Positions 1 to 9,024 of a DNA stretch of 64,000 nt are shown one piece after another. The position numbers were made by a program, and so were the translations under genes. How positions within the stretch are numbered: the stretch's first letter is position 1; each line of letters begins with the position of its first letter. The stretch is from contig NZ_CP060822.1 of NCBI RefSeq assembly GCF_014489415.1, positions 2,093,501-2,157,500 on the forward strand. Direction: 5' to 3'. Source of the stretch: Cylindrospermopsis curvispora GIHE-G1. GTDB taxonomy: Bacteria; Cyanobacteriota; Cyanobacteriia; Cyanobacteriales; Nostocaceae. The notes beneath the pieces were generated by a model that made no database searches, was not told the DNA's origin, and worked only from the letters and a program-made list of their open reading frames with translations.

Positions 1-147
1 AAAGTTGCAAGTGACTATGGCATTCGCAGTATTCCCACACTGATAGTTTTTAAAGGAGGAGAAAAGGTGGGTTTCCATGTAGGTGCAGTACCTAAATCCA
101 CCTTGTCTAAAACCATAGAAGATATACTCGCAAAAAAGGAGGGGTAA
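1..147 (+). CDS. trxA: thioredoxin, C-terminal part (5' end outside window)
   Basis: The window opens inside an open frame ending at TAA 145-147 (48 residues visible). The visible part holds the thioredoxin cis-proline signature [14 protein letters not shown] followed by a VGAVPK loop and a final amphipathic helix, as in m-type bacterial and chloroplast thioredoxins. The active-site WCGPC lies upstream, outside the window. Thioredoxins are small cytosolic dithiol reductases; in cyanobacteria the m-type passes photosynthetic reducing power to target enzymes. The last 19 codons have a decayed second copy just downstream (147-198). Family assignment is firm; which paralogue it is cannot be decided from the tail. 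Confidence 0.85.
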   Translation, partial: KVASDYGIRSIPTLIVFKGGEKVGFHVGAVPKSTLSKTIEDILAKKEG

Positions 148-198
148 AGGTGGATTGTGGGTGCAGTGTCTAAATTCACCCTGTCTCAAACTTTGGAA
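64..198 (+). repeat. imperfect tandem duplication of the thioredoxin 3' end
   Basis: Bases 64-120 and 147-198 are related along their length (the second lacks about 5 bases). Read in frame the first gives [14 protein letters not shown] and the second VGAVSKFTLSQTLE. The second copy lies after the stop codon and runs into unrelated sequence, so it looks like a relic of a duplicated thioredoxin tail and not a functional gene. Confidence 0.7.
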
Positions 199-304
199 AA
201 AAAAGCTATAATTTCAACCTGGGCACGCTTTTCTTGCCCGGGATATTTATATATTAATATATTGAATATTGTACTCAGATATTCTAAATGTAAGGGAATT
301 AAAT

Positions 305-1678
305 ATGCTGGAATTATTGGGTTCAGGTTTAATTTCTATTTGGCTGGACTTAGCGGGAATTAAAATTCAACCTGTCAGTGCTTTAGAAACATTAGCAGGA
401 CAAACCAGTCCGGGCTTTGTGATTGCCCCAGATCCCGGTCTGGTGGGAGCTACGACCACAAGGCAATATCTTCAAGGGTTAATATCTTCTAAGTTGATCC
501 CGCCCAATTTAGTCAGTCATCAGGGAGTTTGGCTACAATCAGGTCCCATATTAATGGCCAATCACCAAGGTACCGTACCCCTACCTGCTGCATCCCTAAC
601 TAAAGTAGCTACTTCTTTGGCGAGCTTTAAAACCTTGGGTCCCAATTATCAGTTTCAAACACTAGTTGGTATTACTGGTCCCATAGTTAATCAGGTAGTC
701 AATGGTGACCTAGTTATTACTGGTGGTGGCGATCCTATGTTTGTGGGGGAAGAAGCTATTGCTATTGGTAATACTCTAAATAAAATGGGTATTCGACAGA
801 TAAAGGGTAATTTGGTTATTAGTGGCAAGTTTGCTATGAATTTCTCTAGTAACCCCAATGTAGCAGGTCAAATCTTGAAACAAGCCCTCAGTCACAAAAC
901 TTGGAACCGTAATTTAACTTACCAGCATTCTATTATGCCCAAGGGAACATTGAAACCCCAACTGGTAATTAATGGTGCCATAAAGGTCGCCCCACCATCT
1001 CGCCACAATCAACTACTACCTCAAACTTTATTAATACGTCATCTTTCTTTACCACTACGTCAAATCATTAAAGAGATGAATGTGTATAGTAATAATGAAA
1101 TTGCTGAAATGTTATCACAGCATATAGGTGGTGCAAATGTGGTTAGATCTATCTCATCTCAATTGGCTATGGTTCCTCAGTCGGAAATTCAATTAATTAA
1201 TGGTTCTGGACTAGGAAGAGAAAATCGCATTTCTCCCAGAGCAGTTGCTGCTATGTTTATGGCACTTCAACGAGAAGCAATGGCGAGTAATTTGACCTTA
1301 GCTGATTTGTTTCCTACCTCTGGATTAGATAATCGCGGAACAATGCAGCATCGGAATATGCCCAATGCTACTATCATGAAAACTGGTACTCTTAGTGATG
1401 TTAGTGCATTGGCTGGAGTGCTGCCTACACGCGATCGCGGTTTAGTGTGGTTTACAATTATCAATCGTGGTAATCAAGTTTCTAGTTTTCGAGCTGAACA
1501 GGACAAGCTTTTACAACAATTGGCTAAACAGTTGGCAACATATAATATTTTTCCCAAGACCCTTACCCCTCATTCGGAGAATAACTCTGTACTATCATTG
1601 GGCTCACCCAATCGCAATGAAGTCATGTATAAAGTTGACTACCCCTGTCAAAATAGAACCCTACGAAAATTGTGTTAA
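305..1678 (+). CDS. dacB: D-alanyl-D-alanine carboxypeptidase/endopeptidase, PBP4 (DacB, S13) family
   Basis: Periplasmic penicillin-binding protein that trims or cuts peptidoglycan cross-links. All three active-site motifs are present in order: SLTK (residues 97-100, acyl-serine and general-base lysine), SNN (262-264) and KTG (359-361). The first 26 or so residues form a weak hydrophobic export signal. Start chosen at ATG 305 because AAGGGAATT sits 5 bases upstream; a longer in-frame start at 269 has no such site and would put charged residues before the signal. Length 457 residues fits the family. The C-terminal 50 residues after the fold are polar and probably disordered. It stands alone, convergent with the lysyl-tRNA synthetase gene. 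Family firm; substrate preference is inferred. Confidence 0.88.
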   Translation: MLELLGSGLISIWLDLAGIKIQPVSALETLAGQTSPGFVIAPDPGLVGATTTRQYLQGLISSKLIPPNLVSHQGVWLQSGPILMANHQGTVPLPAASLTKVATSLASFKTLGPNYQFQTLVGITGPIVNQVVNGDLVITGGGDPMFVGEEAIAIGNTLNKMGIRQIKGNLVISGKFAMNFSSNPNVAGQILKQALSHKTWNRNLTYQHSIMPKGTLKPQLVINGAIKVAPPSRHNQLLPQTLLIRHLSLPLRQIIKEMNVYSNNEIAEMLSQHIGGANVVRSISSQLAMVPQSEIQLINGSGLGRENRISPRAVAAMFMALQREAMASNLTLADLFPTSGLDNRGTMQHRNMPNATIMKTGTLSDVSALAGVLPTRDRGLVWFTIINRGNQVSSFRAEQDKLLQQLAKQLATYNIFPKTLTPHSENNSVLSLGSPNRNEVMYKVDYPCQNRTLRKLC

Positions 1679-1705
1679 AAACGCCTATCCAAGCCAACAG
1701 TACCA

Positions 1706-1759
1706 ACCGAGGTAAAACCTCGGTGAGTATGGGTGGCTGGAATCTGTTTTTAAAAACAG
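1706..1759. terminator. two short perfect hairpins between convergent genes
   Basis: ACCGAGGT (1706-1713) and ACCTCGGT (1717-1724) form an 8 bp stem with a 3-base loop. CTGTTTTT (1744-1751) and AAAAACAG (1752-1759) form a perfect 16-base palindrome whose T and A runs could serve as release tracts on either strand. Placed between dacB and the convergent lysS gene, they probably act as a bidirectional terminator. Confidence 0.5.
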
Positions 1760-1778
1760 CACAAGTCATCGAAAGAAC

Positions 1779-3341
1779 CTAGTAGTACAATGCGGTGATT
1801 TCTTGCAATCTGGAAATAACAAAAGATTTTTCCAAATAAGAGAATAAACCACCCGCTTTAGGTCCTTTTTCCTTGTTTAAAAATCCTAGATATAAGGCTT
1901 TAAAAGCATCCGCTGGAGGGATGTTTAACTGTTTAGTGGTAGAGAAAATCACCGTTTGTAACGATTCTGCTTCCCAAGGGGTAGCACATTCCAGATTTTC
2001 AGCTAACTTTTGAATATAAGTTACCTGTTCTGAACTCAACCCACGGGCTTTTTCTGGCACTTGTTCCAAATACAAAACTAACTTTTCTTCCTGATCTGCA
2101 TAGTCTTCTAACCATCTTTGGGCTGAAGCAATTCTTTGATTGACAATAAATTGGTCATACTCAGTTAAAGAATTAGCACTACGTTGCACAACTTCATCTT
2201 GAATATTTAACCGAGGAATTTGCAACAAAGAAATTAATGTGCTGTAATCAAAAGGCTGAAAAACCTTGACCTCATCACCCAACTGAGCATAAAACAAAGA
2301 CATTAACTCTTCAGTTAATTCAGGATTAACCTTATACTTGCTAATTAAAGTATCATAATCCCGAAACAGTCGAGTAATAGTTTCATAATTGGGGGCAAAA
2401 TTAATTACTGTTCTTGGCTGAGTTCTTAACATTAAAAACCTTAATAACTCAGGTGGTAATAAATTAGCAATTTCCCTAGCACTAGAACCCACACCCTTGG
2501 AAGAACTCATTTTTGTGCCATTGACAAGAATAAATTCATAAGGTGAATGAAAGGGAGGTTGTTTCTCCAAAACTTGACGACAAATGGCATTAGCCACATC
2601 CCTAGAACCGCCTTTTTGAGAGTGGTCCTTACCGGCCATTTCAATAGTTACACCCAAAACGTCCCACTTGGCTACCCATTCAACCTTCCAAGGTAATTTG
2701 CCATTACCATTCAGGGGAGACACCCAACCAGAATGACCACAACCTTGAACATAATTAGTGGAGTCCGGTTGACAAGTGTAAAAAACCTCGGAACCGTTAT
2801 AATCTGTGACCACAGTGGTAGCTATCTTCCCACAATTTTCACAAATCACCTGAAAAGGATACCAGTTTTCCTGACGATCTGCCTTACTTACCTGTTTATA
2901 TACTTGCCTAACCAGGTGAGCGTTTTTTAAAAAGATGTTGATATGGGAATTAAGTTTACCAGAACGATATAAATCACGTAGGAAATAGGTCTCTGGTTGG
3001 ATTCCTAAATACTCAAAAATCTCAAAAAACTCACCAATGAAATAATTAGCATAGTCTGGCGCACCTTCCCCAGGAGAAGGGACATTACACAAGGGAAAAC
3101 CCAAATAAGGTTTAAATTTTTCCCGGTCTAAATATTTGGGAACCGTATCTAAAGCGTCATAGTCATCCACACCATAGGTGAATTTTACAGGCTTGCCTGC
3201 ATGTTTCAAGGCACGGTAAATAACGTCATGGATAACTACACCCCGCAATGATCCGACGTGAACCCTTCCCGAAGGGGTCTTAGAATCATTAACTACCTGG
3301 TAACCTTGTGCATCAGCAGCGATTTTATCAGCCCAAAACAT
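1779..3341 (-). CDS. lysS: lysyl-tRNA synthetase, class I
   Basis: Charges tRNA-Lys with lysine. This is the class I (Rossmann-fold) enzyme, unrelated to the common class II LysRS: it has the HIGH-like HVGS at residues 28-31 and KMSSS at 277-281. A zinc-type cluster is visible at C167, C170, C190 and C201. The C-terminal helical domain is the anticodon-binding part. Length 520 residues is normal. The ATG at 3341 begins MFWADKIA, the usual beginning of the family. Class I LysRS is standard in archaea and patchy in bacteria, including some cyanobacteria. Whether a class II copy exists elsewhere in the genome cannot be seen here. It is followed by the hairpins at 1706-1759. Confidence 0.93.
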   Translation of the reverse strand: MFWADKIAADAQGYQVVNDSKTPSGRVHVGSLRGVVIHDVIYRALKHAGKPVKFTYGVDDYDALDTVPKYLDREKFKPYLGFPLCNVPSPGEGAPDYANYFIGEFFEIFEYLGIQPETYFLRDLYRSGKLNSHINIFLKNAHLVRQVYKQVSKADRQENWYPFQVICENCGKIATTVVTDYNGSEVFYTCQPDSTNYVQGCGHSGWVSPLNGNGKLPWKVEWVAKWDVLGVTIEMAGKDHSQKGGSRDVANAICRQVLEKQPPFHSPYEFILVNGTKMSSSKGVGSSAREIANLLPPELLRFLMLRTQPRTVINFAPNYETITRLFRDYDTLISKYKVNPELTEELMSLFYAQLGDEVKVFQPFDYSTLISLLQIPRLNIQDEVVQRSANSLTEYDQFIVNQRIASAQRWLEDYADQEEKLVLYLEQVPEKARGLSSEQVTYIQKLAENLECATPWEAESLQTVIFSTTKQLNIPPADAFKALYLGFLNKEKGPKAGGLFSYLEKSFVISRLQEITALYY

Positions 3342-3439
3342 TTGACATTCTATTTTTTCACAGTCTCCCCATTGTAACCTAATATTATTTATTATTTATA
3401 TTTATTTTATGGGATAGGAATTGCCCATCTTTTTTATCA

Positions 3440-3892
3440 TTAGTCTCCGGGTAAAAATTGGTTATTTAACACCTGTTCAGGGGTAAAAGGACACTGGGAT
3501 GGGAAAGTTTCCGGTGATAATCCTGTTTCTTCCATGGTCCAATCTACAGCGGGGAGGTAGGATTCTGAAAAAATCTTCTCGTAATATTTTTTTAAATAGG
3601 GGTGTTTTTGGATGGATTTATTAATTCGGCGTCGATGTTCTTTAATACTAGCTTTCCAACTACCAGACCGCCTTTGGGGTTGATATTGCCACTTGAGTAA
3701 ATGGGCTAAAATCAAAATTAAATTGTTTTCTAAGGCATCTTTTAAACTACCCCCCATTTCGGAAATCTCTTCTATTAGGTTGTCAATATCTATATGGTCA
3801 AAATTGCCCCGTTTTAAATTGTCAATGGTTGATTCTAACCACAGTTGATAGTTCTCTTCATGGAGAGATTTTATATTTGAACTATTGCTCAT
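3440..3892 (-). CDS. DUF29 family protein
   Basis: A 150-residue soluble protein of the DUF29 family, very common in cyanobacteria as multicopy paralogues, with no established function. Family features seen: the opening pattern with YxxWL (residues about 15-19), the acidic IDIDNLIEEI segment near residue 35, the central LAHLLKWQYQPQRRSGSW block and a C-terminal FPSQCPFT-type tail. Its ATG overlaps the TGA of the upstream tlyA gene by four bases (ATGA, 3889-3892), so the two are probably translationally coupled. Some DUF29 proteins have been proposed to belong to toxin-antitoxin-like pairs, but nothing here supports that. Confidence 0.8.
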   Translation of the reverse strand: MSNSSNIKSLHEENYQLWLESTIDNLKRGNFDHIDIDNLIEEISEMGGSLKDALENNLILILAHLLKWQYQPQRRSGSWKASIKEHRRRINKSIQKHPYLKKYYEKIFSESYLPAVDWTMEETGLSPETFPSQCPFTPEQVLNNQFLPGD

Positions 3893-4704
3893 TTAGTGGT
3901 TAACTCCTTTACTGCTTTTTTAGTTAGATCCTCGATGGTTATTAACTCTGGTTGGGAGACTTCACCTATCATGCTCAACCATAAAAGATATTCAATATTC
4001 CCCGCAGGTCCTGTAATGGGAGAAAAGGTCAATCCCCTATAATGCCATCCCAGTTGTAAAGCAGTCTGCAAAACCTGGAAAATCGCCTGGGCCTGATCTT
4101 TGGCATCCCTCACTACCCCTTTTTTACCTACACGATCTTTGCCGACTTCAAACTGTGGTTTGACTAATAACACCGCCTCTTTTGGTGCTTGAGTTAAACG
4201 CCAAACTGCAGGTAGAACTTTGGTAAGAGAAATAAAAGAAACGTCCACAACTGCTAGATCAGCAAAGCTATCTAACCCCAGATATAATTGTTCTGGTTGT
4301 AATTCTCGTAAATTTGTTCTTTCTTTTAAAATCACCCTACCATCATTTCTGATTTTCCAGTCAACCTGTCCATAACCAACATCAATACCATAAATCTGTT
4401 TGGCACCATTTTGTAATAAACAATCGGTAAAACCTCCGGTGGAAATTCCCCCGTCTAAGCAAATGCGCTCCCTAACGGAAATTTCAAACAGTTTTATTGC
4501 TTTGGCCAGTTTTTCACCCCCTCGGGAAACAAAGGGAGGACGTTCTTTAATTTGAATTTCCGCACTTATGTCTATTTCTGTTCCTGGTTTATCTATTGTT
4601 TGTTGATTAACCATTACTTCCCCAGCTTGAATTAGTCTCTGGGCCTGCTGACGGGAACCACATAGTTCTAGTTTTAGTAATAATATGTCTAGTCTTTCTT
4701 TCAT
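3889..4704 (-). CDS. tlyA: TlyA family RNA methyltransferase (S4 + FtsJ-like domains)
   Basis: Probable rRNA (cytidine-2'-O-)-methyltransferase; members are also called TlyA hemolysins. An N-terminal S4 RNA-binding domain (about residues 1-60, MKERLDILLLK...VNQQ) precedes an FtsJ/RrmJ-type Rossmann methyltransferase with the SAM-binding LDGGISTGGFTDC motif and the VVDVSFISL and KPQFE motifs. Start placed at ATG 4704, which gives the canonical TlyA beginning; the longer frame starts from TTG at 4722 and adds only six atypical residues. It overlaps the DUF29 gene by 4 bases. Family firm; the exact modified base is inferred from homologues. Confidence 0.88.
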   Translation of the reverse strand: MKERLDILLLKLELCGSRQQAQRLIQAGEVMVNQQTIDKPGTEIDISAEIQIKERPPFVSRGGEKLAKAIKLFEISVRERICLDGGISTGGFTDCLLQNGAKQIYGIDVGYGQVDWKIRNDGRVILKERTNLRELQPEQLYLGLDSFADLAVVDVSFISLTKVLPAVWRLTQAPKEAVLLVKPQFEVGKDRVGKKGVVRDAKDQAQAIFQVLQTALQLGWHYRGLTFSPITGPAGNIEYLLWLSMIGEVSQPELITIEDLTKKAVKELTTK

Positions 4705-4764
4705 TTTTTTAATCCAACACAAAGGGTAAATTACATATTTTACCCTTTTTTATCTCTCTTCAGT

Positions 4765-6771
4765 TCACGAAACTGTAATTGTCACACCTAAGCTCTCATT
4801 ACCCAGTCTATCTACCGCACATACTGCATAATTACCTGGTTGTACAGTTGCAAAAGTGGTACCAGCAGATAAAATTCTTTGTATTGTCCAGGTATCCTCA
4901 ATTTGACGGTAGAGAGTCCAAGACCGTACGGATATATTATCTCCCCTTTGCCAATTTAGTTTTCCATCTTGAAAGGTTACATTTTGAGGAGGCGGTGGGG
5001 GTGTTTGATTTATCCACGGCATAGTAGGAACTATGGAAGGACGAGGATAATACACCCGTTTAAATTGATCCCCAATCCCTTGGCGATTTTCCGCTAGGGA
5101 TTTCATGCTGAAAAAGATATTCCCTAGAGAAAAATTGTTCCTTAAGTTGCGAGAAATAACAATTTGTTTTTCAATTTCTGAATTTTTCCATACTTTACCA
5201 TCTAGTTGTCCAATATTATTACCAGCGTAAACATGTCGCTGTTTAGTGTTGACTTCTGTCCACCATTTTAGCAGGGTCTCATAACTTTGTTGTGTTTGAT
5301 CTGTCCGCCAATATAGTTGAGGTGCTAAATAGTCAATCCAACCTTCCTGTAACCATTTTTTTGAATCAGCATACAGAACGCTATAGGGATCTAAACCCAC
5401 AATTCCTGGCGGTTGTCCCGGACGGTAAATCCCAAAGGGACTAATGCCAAATTTTACATGGGGTTTGATTTTTTTAATGCCTTCCGATAACCTCCATACC
5501 ATTTGATTGACGTTTTCTCTTCGCCAATCTTCCACACTCAGTTTACCACCATTATTTTTATAAGCACTGTATGTCTTTTCGTCGGGGAATGATTGACCAG
5601 ATATGGGATAGGGGTAAAAGTAATCATCCAGATGAATACCATCCACATCATAACGATTTAAAACATCAATAATAACATTATAAGCTCTGTCTTGAACAAT
5701 TTTGGCACCGGGATCCATCCATAACTGATTACCCCATCTATAAACCACTTCAGGATTAGTTATGGCTATATGGGGACTAACATTAGATCCACTTTTGGTA
5801 GTGGTTTTTGCTCGGTAGGGATTAAACCAGGCGTGAACCTCTATATTACGTTTATGGCATTCCTCAATGGCAAATTCCAGGGGGTCGTAAACTGGTTCGG
5901 GAGCTTTCCCTTGAGTTCCCATAATCCACGCACTCCATGGTTCTATGGGGGAAGCATACACCGCGTCTCCTTCTGGACGTACTTGTAAGATTAGAGCGTT
6001 GAAGTTTAAGGATTGCAGTTGTTTGATGATTTCCACTAGTTCGGTTTTCTGCTGCTCCACACTTAATCCCGGTTTAGATGGCCAATCACTATTCCACACT
6101 ACTGTTATCCAGGCGCCCCGAAATTCTCTCTGGTGACTCACCTTTACAGTCTTGACCCCTAAAGGTAGTGTCACAATATATGGTGAATTAATCTTTTGCA
6201 CCCTACCTAAGTACACAAGGGCTTGATAGATCATCACCGCCACATCCCCACGGGTCGCGCCAGTTTGGGGGCTCAGTAGTTTGATATTTGGATAGTTCAC
6301 TACTAAACTATTCCCAGATGCGATCGCAATAGAATTAATGGCATAACTAGGAATATTTGCCGCATCTTCATAGATCTGTGCCAGTCTACCCACCGATTCA
6401 GGGGAAAACTGACTGGCAATTCCCAAAGCATTAACCATAACAACTAACACATCAGCTCTAGACACCCTATCATTGGGACGGAAGGTTTGATCGGGATAAC
6501 CTGTCATCACTCCTGTCTCATATACTCTCCTGATGGCATTTCTCGCCCAGTAGTTATCCGGAACGTCTTTAAACCCTATATACTCCCGTTTTACTGGCAA
6601 GTTAATAATCGCCCCCATCATGGCTGCAAACTCTCCACGACTCACGGGGTTGTCCGGGCGAAATGTACCATCAAGGTAGCCATTGAGAATTCGTCTTTGG
6701 GCTAATGCGTGAATGAATAAACTTGCCCAGTGATTTTCAAGATCTCTGAATAATGTAGTGTTAGATACCAT
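4765..6771 (-). CDS. SLH-domain protein with glycosyl hydrolase-like 10 (DUF187) domain
   Basis: A 668-residue protein. The first 190 residues hold three S-layer-homology repeats (HWASLFIHALAQRRILNGY..GTFRPDNPVSRGEFA; YWARNAIRRV..GYPDQTFRPNDRVSRAD; a weaker third). Residues about 215-560 are a GHL10 TIM-barrel domain: FRGAWITVVWNSDWP at the beginning, the DGIHLDDYFYPYP acidic strand, and the FGISPFGIYRPGQPP segment. A proline-rich linker then leads to a fibronectin-like C-terminal module. SLH domains normally bind pyruvylated wall polymers, so a cell-surface glycan hydrolase is expected, but no signal peptide precedes the SLH repeats from this start. Substrate unknown. Confidence 0.87.
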   Translation of the reverse strand: MVSNTTLFRDLENHWASLFIHALAQRRILNGYLDGTFRPDNPVSRGEFAAMMGAIINLPVKREYIGFKDVPDNYWARNAIRRVYETGVMTGYPDQTFRPNDRVSRADVLVVMVNALGIASQFSPESVGRLAQIYEDAANIPSYAINSIAIASGNSLVVNYPNIKLLSPQTGATRGDVAVMIYQALVYLGRVQKINSPYIVTLPLGVKTVKVSHQREFRGAWITVVWNSDWPSKPGLSVEQQKTELVEIIKQLQSLNFNALILQVRPEGDAVYASPIEPWSAWIMGTQGKAPEPVYDPLEFAIEECHKRNIEVHAWFNPYRAKTTTKSGSNVSPHIAITNPEVVYRWGNQLWMDPGAKIVQDRAYNVIIDVLNRYDVDGIHLDDYFYPYPISGQSFPDEKTYSAYKNNGGKLSVEDWRRENVNQMVWRLSEGIKKIKPHVKFGISPFGIYRPGQPPGIVGLDPYSVLYADSKKWLQEGWIDYLAPQLYWRTDQTQQSYETLLKWWTEVNTKQRHVYAGNNIGQLDGKVWKNSEIEKQIVISRNLRNNFSLGNIFFSMKSLAENRQGIGDQFKRVYYPRPSIVPTMPWINQTPPPPPQNVTFQDGKLNWQRGDNISVRSWTLYRQIEDTWTIQRILSAGTTFATVQPGNYAVCAVDRLGNESLGVTITVS

Positions 6772-7812
6772 TTTTTTAGATCATCCCCACCAATATATAT
6801 TTATCCAATATATACCTTATGTATTCTACCGTGGGCTATTTGTATGCCAACCATCTATACCGTTCCTTATCAAAATTAACTATAAGCTAACAAATATAAA
6901 ATCTTTTTTAAAAACAAACTCTTTAAATTTAACAAGCTTTGTTGTGACTAGACACTATGCACAACAATAAAGCACTCCAAATTTTTCCATTTAGAAAGTT
7001 ATTATCAAGCTAATAGCTGTTTTAAATCACTATATTTGATAGTTCGAGCAATTTTTATAAAAACGAAGTGATTTTTATTACCTAAAAAACCATAAATTAG
7101 GGTTGAGCTGATTTTTTGGCTATTTCACCACCAGTATTATTTAATTCGTTAAAACGGTTTTTGTATACTGCTATTAATTTAGCAATAGTATATTTATTGA
7201 ATTAAATAAAATAATTTTATACTGTTTTCTTGGCAAGACTGGTATAATTTTTATGTCAATGAGCTACATTTTCTTCATACCTGACATATGAATCTATAAA
7301 CCTTGTGAGATGGTATTTTAAATAATCCACAGGAATATAACGAATATAATGGCAGTGGATTTTCCCTTAGAGCCTAATTTTAAGAGTAATTTTTATAACT
7401 AAGCATTTATTAAATATTGAGTTTTATATATAACTCTTATTACCAGATTGGCAATTATTGTTGGATTTAACGATCAAGATATTAGCCCAGTCAGCTAAGA
7501 GCGGGTTAATATGGCCTCCTAAGAAAAAATTATTTACCATTTGAAAAAAAATGTTACACGTCCAAAAAGCTGATTTACAAAAGGTTTGGAGTGAAAAAAG
7601 AGAATGATGACAGGAAGCAACAAAACCAGAACTACGGTAAATCCCTGATCCCCAATCCCAAAAGTTCATGTTACTGTAATCGAGTTACAAATCAAAAGTG
7701 AAAACGGAACGATTTCGCGTTGTCCCATCAGTTACCAAAACCCGGTAAAAGACACAAGGACACAAGAAGTAAAAAAAAACAAAAGTTCTAGAGTCGCTTT
7801 AAAAACAAACTC
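6772..7812. other. 1.04 kb non-coding A+T-rich region
   Basis: No convincing gene is seen. Short features: an inverted repeat GAGTT/AACTC at 7419-7436, imperfect dyads near 7170-7200, and a short C-rich run of the CCCCAATC type near 7650, which resembles the heptamer repeats of filamentous cyanobacteria. An 81-codon frame on the minus strand (7424-7669) has no recognisable domain. The last 130 bases presumably hold the rlpA promoter. It may be the remains of a lost gene or element. Confidence 0.5.
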
Positions 7813-8886
7813 ATGAATCAAAAAAATTTGTGGACTACTGCTGCCGTGTTTATATCTGTTGCGAGCCTACCTGCAATGGGTTTTACTCAAACAGCCAAGG
7901 GGAGTACCCCCATTAAACAAGCATCTACCAAAGGTGATGCAGTAAAAGTGGGAGAATACCAGTCCCCAACACGGGAACCTGAGCTAGAGGGTGTGACCAG
8001 AATTCAACCGCATAGCCTACAGGGTCGTCAAGCAGCAACTCTTTACATCCGAAACACTCCAGTTCTTACCTTTTTGGGTTCTCGCGGAGAAACAAAGGTG
8101 GGGGACCGTAGTAGTAAAGTTGTAAAATACGGCAGCGTAAACACCGGTAAGTCACCCCAAATTACCAGCGGGGGCGGTATTAGGGGTGCGAAGGAGTCTC
8201 CCAGATCCATTTTGGTCAATGACCCAGTATACAGAGCCAGTTTAGTAGCAGCGAAAATTAACCAGCTAGTGCTGGACAGTGCAGACGGTAGACAAGTTAC
8301 CGTCAGTTGGAATCCCAAAGGGAAATATTCTGGCAATGAGAGTTCACCCGCTTCAGTCAGCATGGGTAACTACACAATTAGATTTGACGGTAAAGAATTG
8401 GTGGAAATTAATGAATCCACCCGTTTAGCAGATGGTACAAACAATCTGGCAAAAGATGCCTTACAAGCAACCAATAATTTGAGAAAAATTCTCGGAGAAA
8501 CAGCTGAAATCAAGGAAATTGCCAACTTACCCAAGCCAGGAAATATATCTATACCCAAACTCCCCCAAAAAGTTGCCATTGGTGGGATCAGAATTAACTT
8601 TAGAGGTATGGCCTCCTGGTATGGTTATGATTGGGCTGGGAGAAAAACGGCCAACGGGGAAAGATTTAATCCTGAATCCATGACTGCGGCCCATCGTAGT
8701 TTGCCCATGGGGACAAAAGTTCGTGTCACAAACACTCACAATGGTCGTTCCGTAGTGGTGCGAATTAATGACCGTGGCCCATATATAGGCGGTCGAGTTA
8801 TTGACCTTTCTGTGGGTGCGGCCCGAATCTTAGGTATGGTTAGTAGTGGTGTTGCTGCAGTACGTATTGAAGTGCTGGGAAGATAA
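7813..8886 (+). CDS. rlpA: RlpA-like double-psi beta-barrel protein (probable septal lytic transglycosylase)
   Basis: Exported protein of 357 residues. Residues 1-30 form a signal peptide ending near GFTQ. A long, poorly conserved middle follows. The C-terminal 93 residues are the RlpA double-psi beta-barrel: [19 protein letters not shown], the [17 protein letters not shown] segment and INDRGP. Family members cleave naked glycan strands at the division site. The catalytic Asp and His equivalents (D in NDRGP, H in TAAHR) are present. There is no SPOR domain, as in many cyanobacterial members. Followed by a strong hairpin set (8928-8980). Domain call firm; activity inferred. Confidence 0.85.
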   Translation: MNQKNLWTTAAVFISVASLPAMGFTQTAKGSTPIKQASTKGDAVKVGEYQSPTREPELEGVTRIQPHSLQGRQAATLYIRNTPVLTFLGSRGETKVGDRSSKVVKYGSVNTGKSPQITSGGGIRGAKESPRSILVNDPVYRASLVAAKINQLVLDSADGRQVTVSWNPKGKYSGNESSPASVSMGNYTIRFDGKELVEINESTRLADGTNNLAKDALQATNNLRKILGETAEIKEIANLPKPGNISIPKLPQKVAIGGIRINFRGMASWYGYDWAGRKTANGERFNPESMTAAHRSLPMGTKVRVTNTHNGRSVVVRINDRGPYIGGRVIDLSVGAARILGMVSSGVAAVRIEVLGR

Positions 8887-8927
8887 TACTCGACTCTAGC
8901 TCAACACCTTGTGATAGCTCTGGGGGT

Positions 8928-8980
8928 AGCCAGGGGGTTCAATTCCCTGGCTCGCAGATCCTCGGAGGTCAGGGTTTTTT
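8928..8980 (+). terminator. terminator with a competing upstream hairpin, between rlpA and panC-cmk
   Basis: AGCCAGGG (8928-8935) pairs perfectly with CCCTGGCT (8945-8952). The same CCCTG (8945-8949) can instead pair with CAGGG (8970-8974), enclosing the inner helix GATCCTC/GGAGGTC, followed at once by six T (8975-8980). The second fold is a classical intrinsic terminator for rlpA. The mutually exclusive first hairpin is the layout of an attenuator, although this could be chance. Confidence 0.55.
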
Positions 8981-9024
8981 CATTGGAGATTATCAGCCAT
9001 ACCAAAACACTTTAAAGGAATTTT

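Noticed and set aside
157-363. Open frame of 68 codons after the thioredoxin gene
   Set aside because: Only its first part resembles the thioredoxin tail; the rest overlaps the dacB beginning in another frame and has no protein-like conservation.
7424-7669. 81-codon minus-strand frame in the 1 kb gap
   Set aside because: No domain, no ribosome-binding site and a composition like random A+T-rich sequence; kept only as part of the gap description.
8921-8952. T-arm-like GGTTCAATTCC resembling a tRNA 3' end
   Set aside because: The arm pairs badly around the normal 7-base loop, and there is no acceptor, D or anticodon arm; it fits a terminator better.
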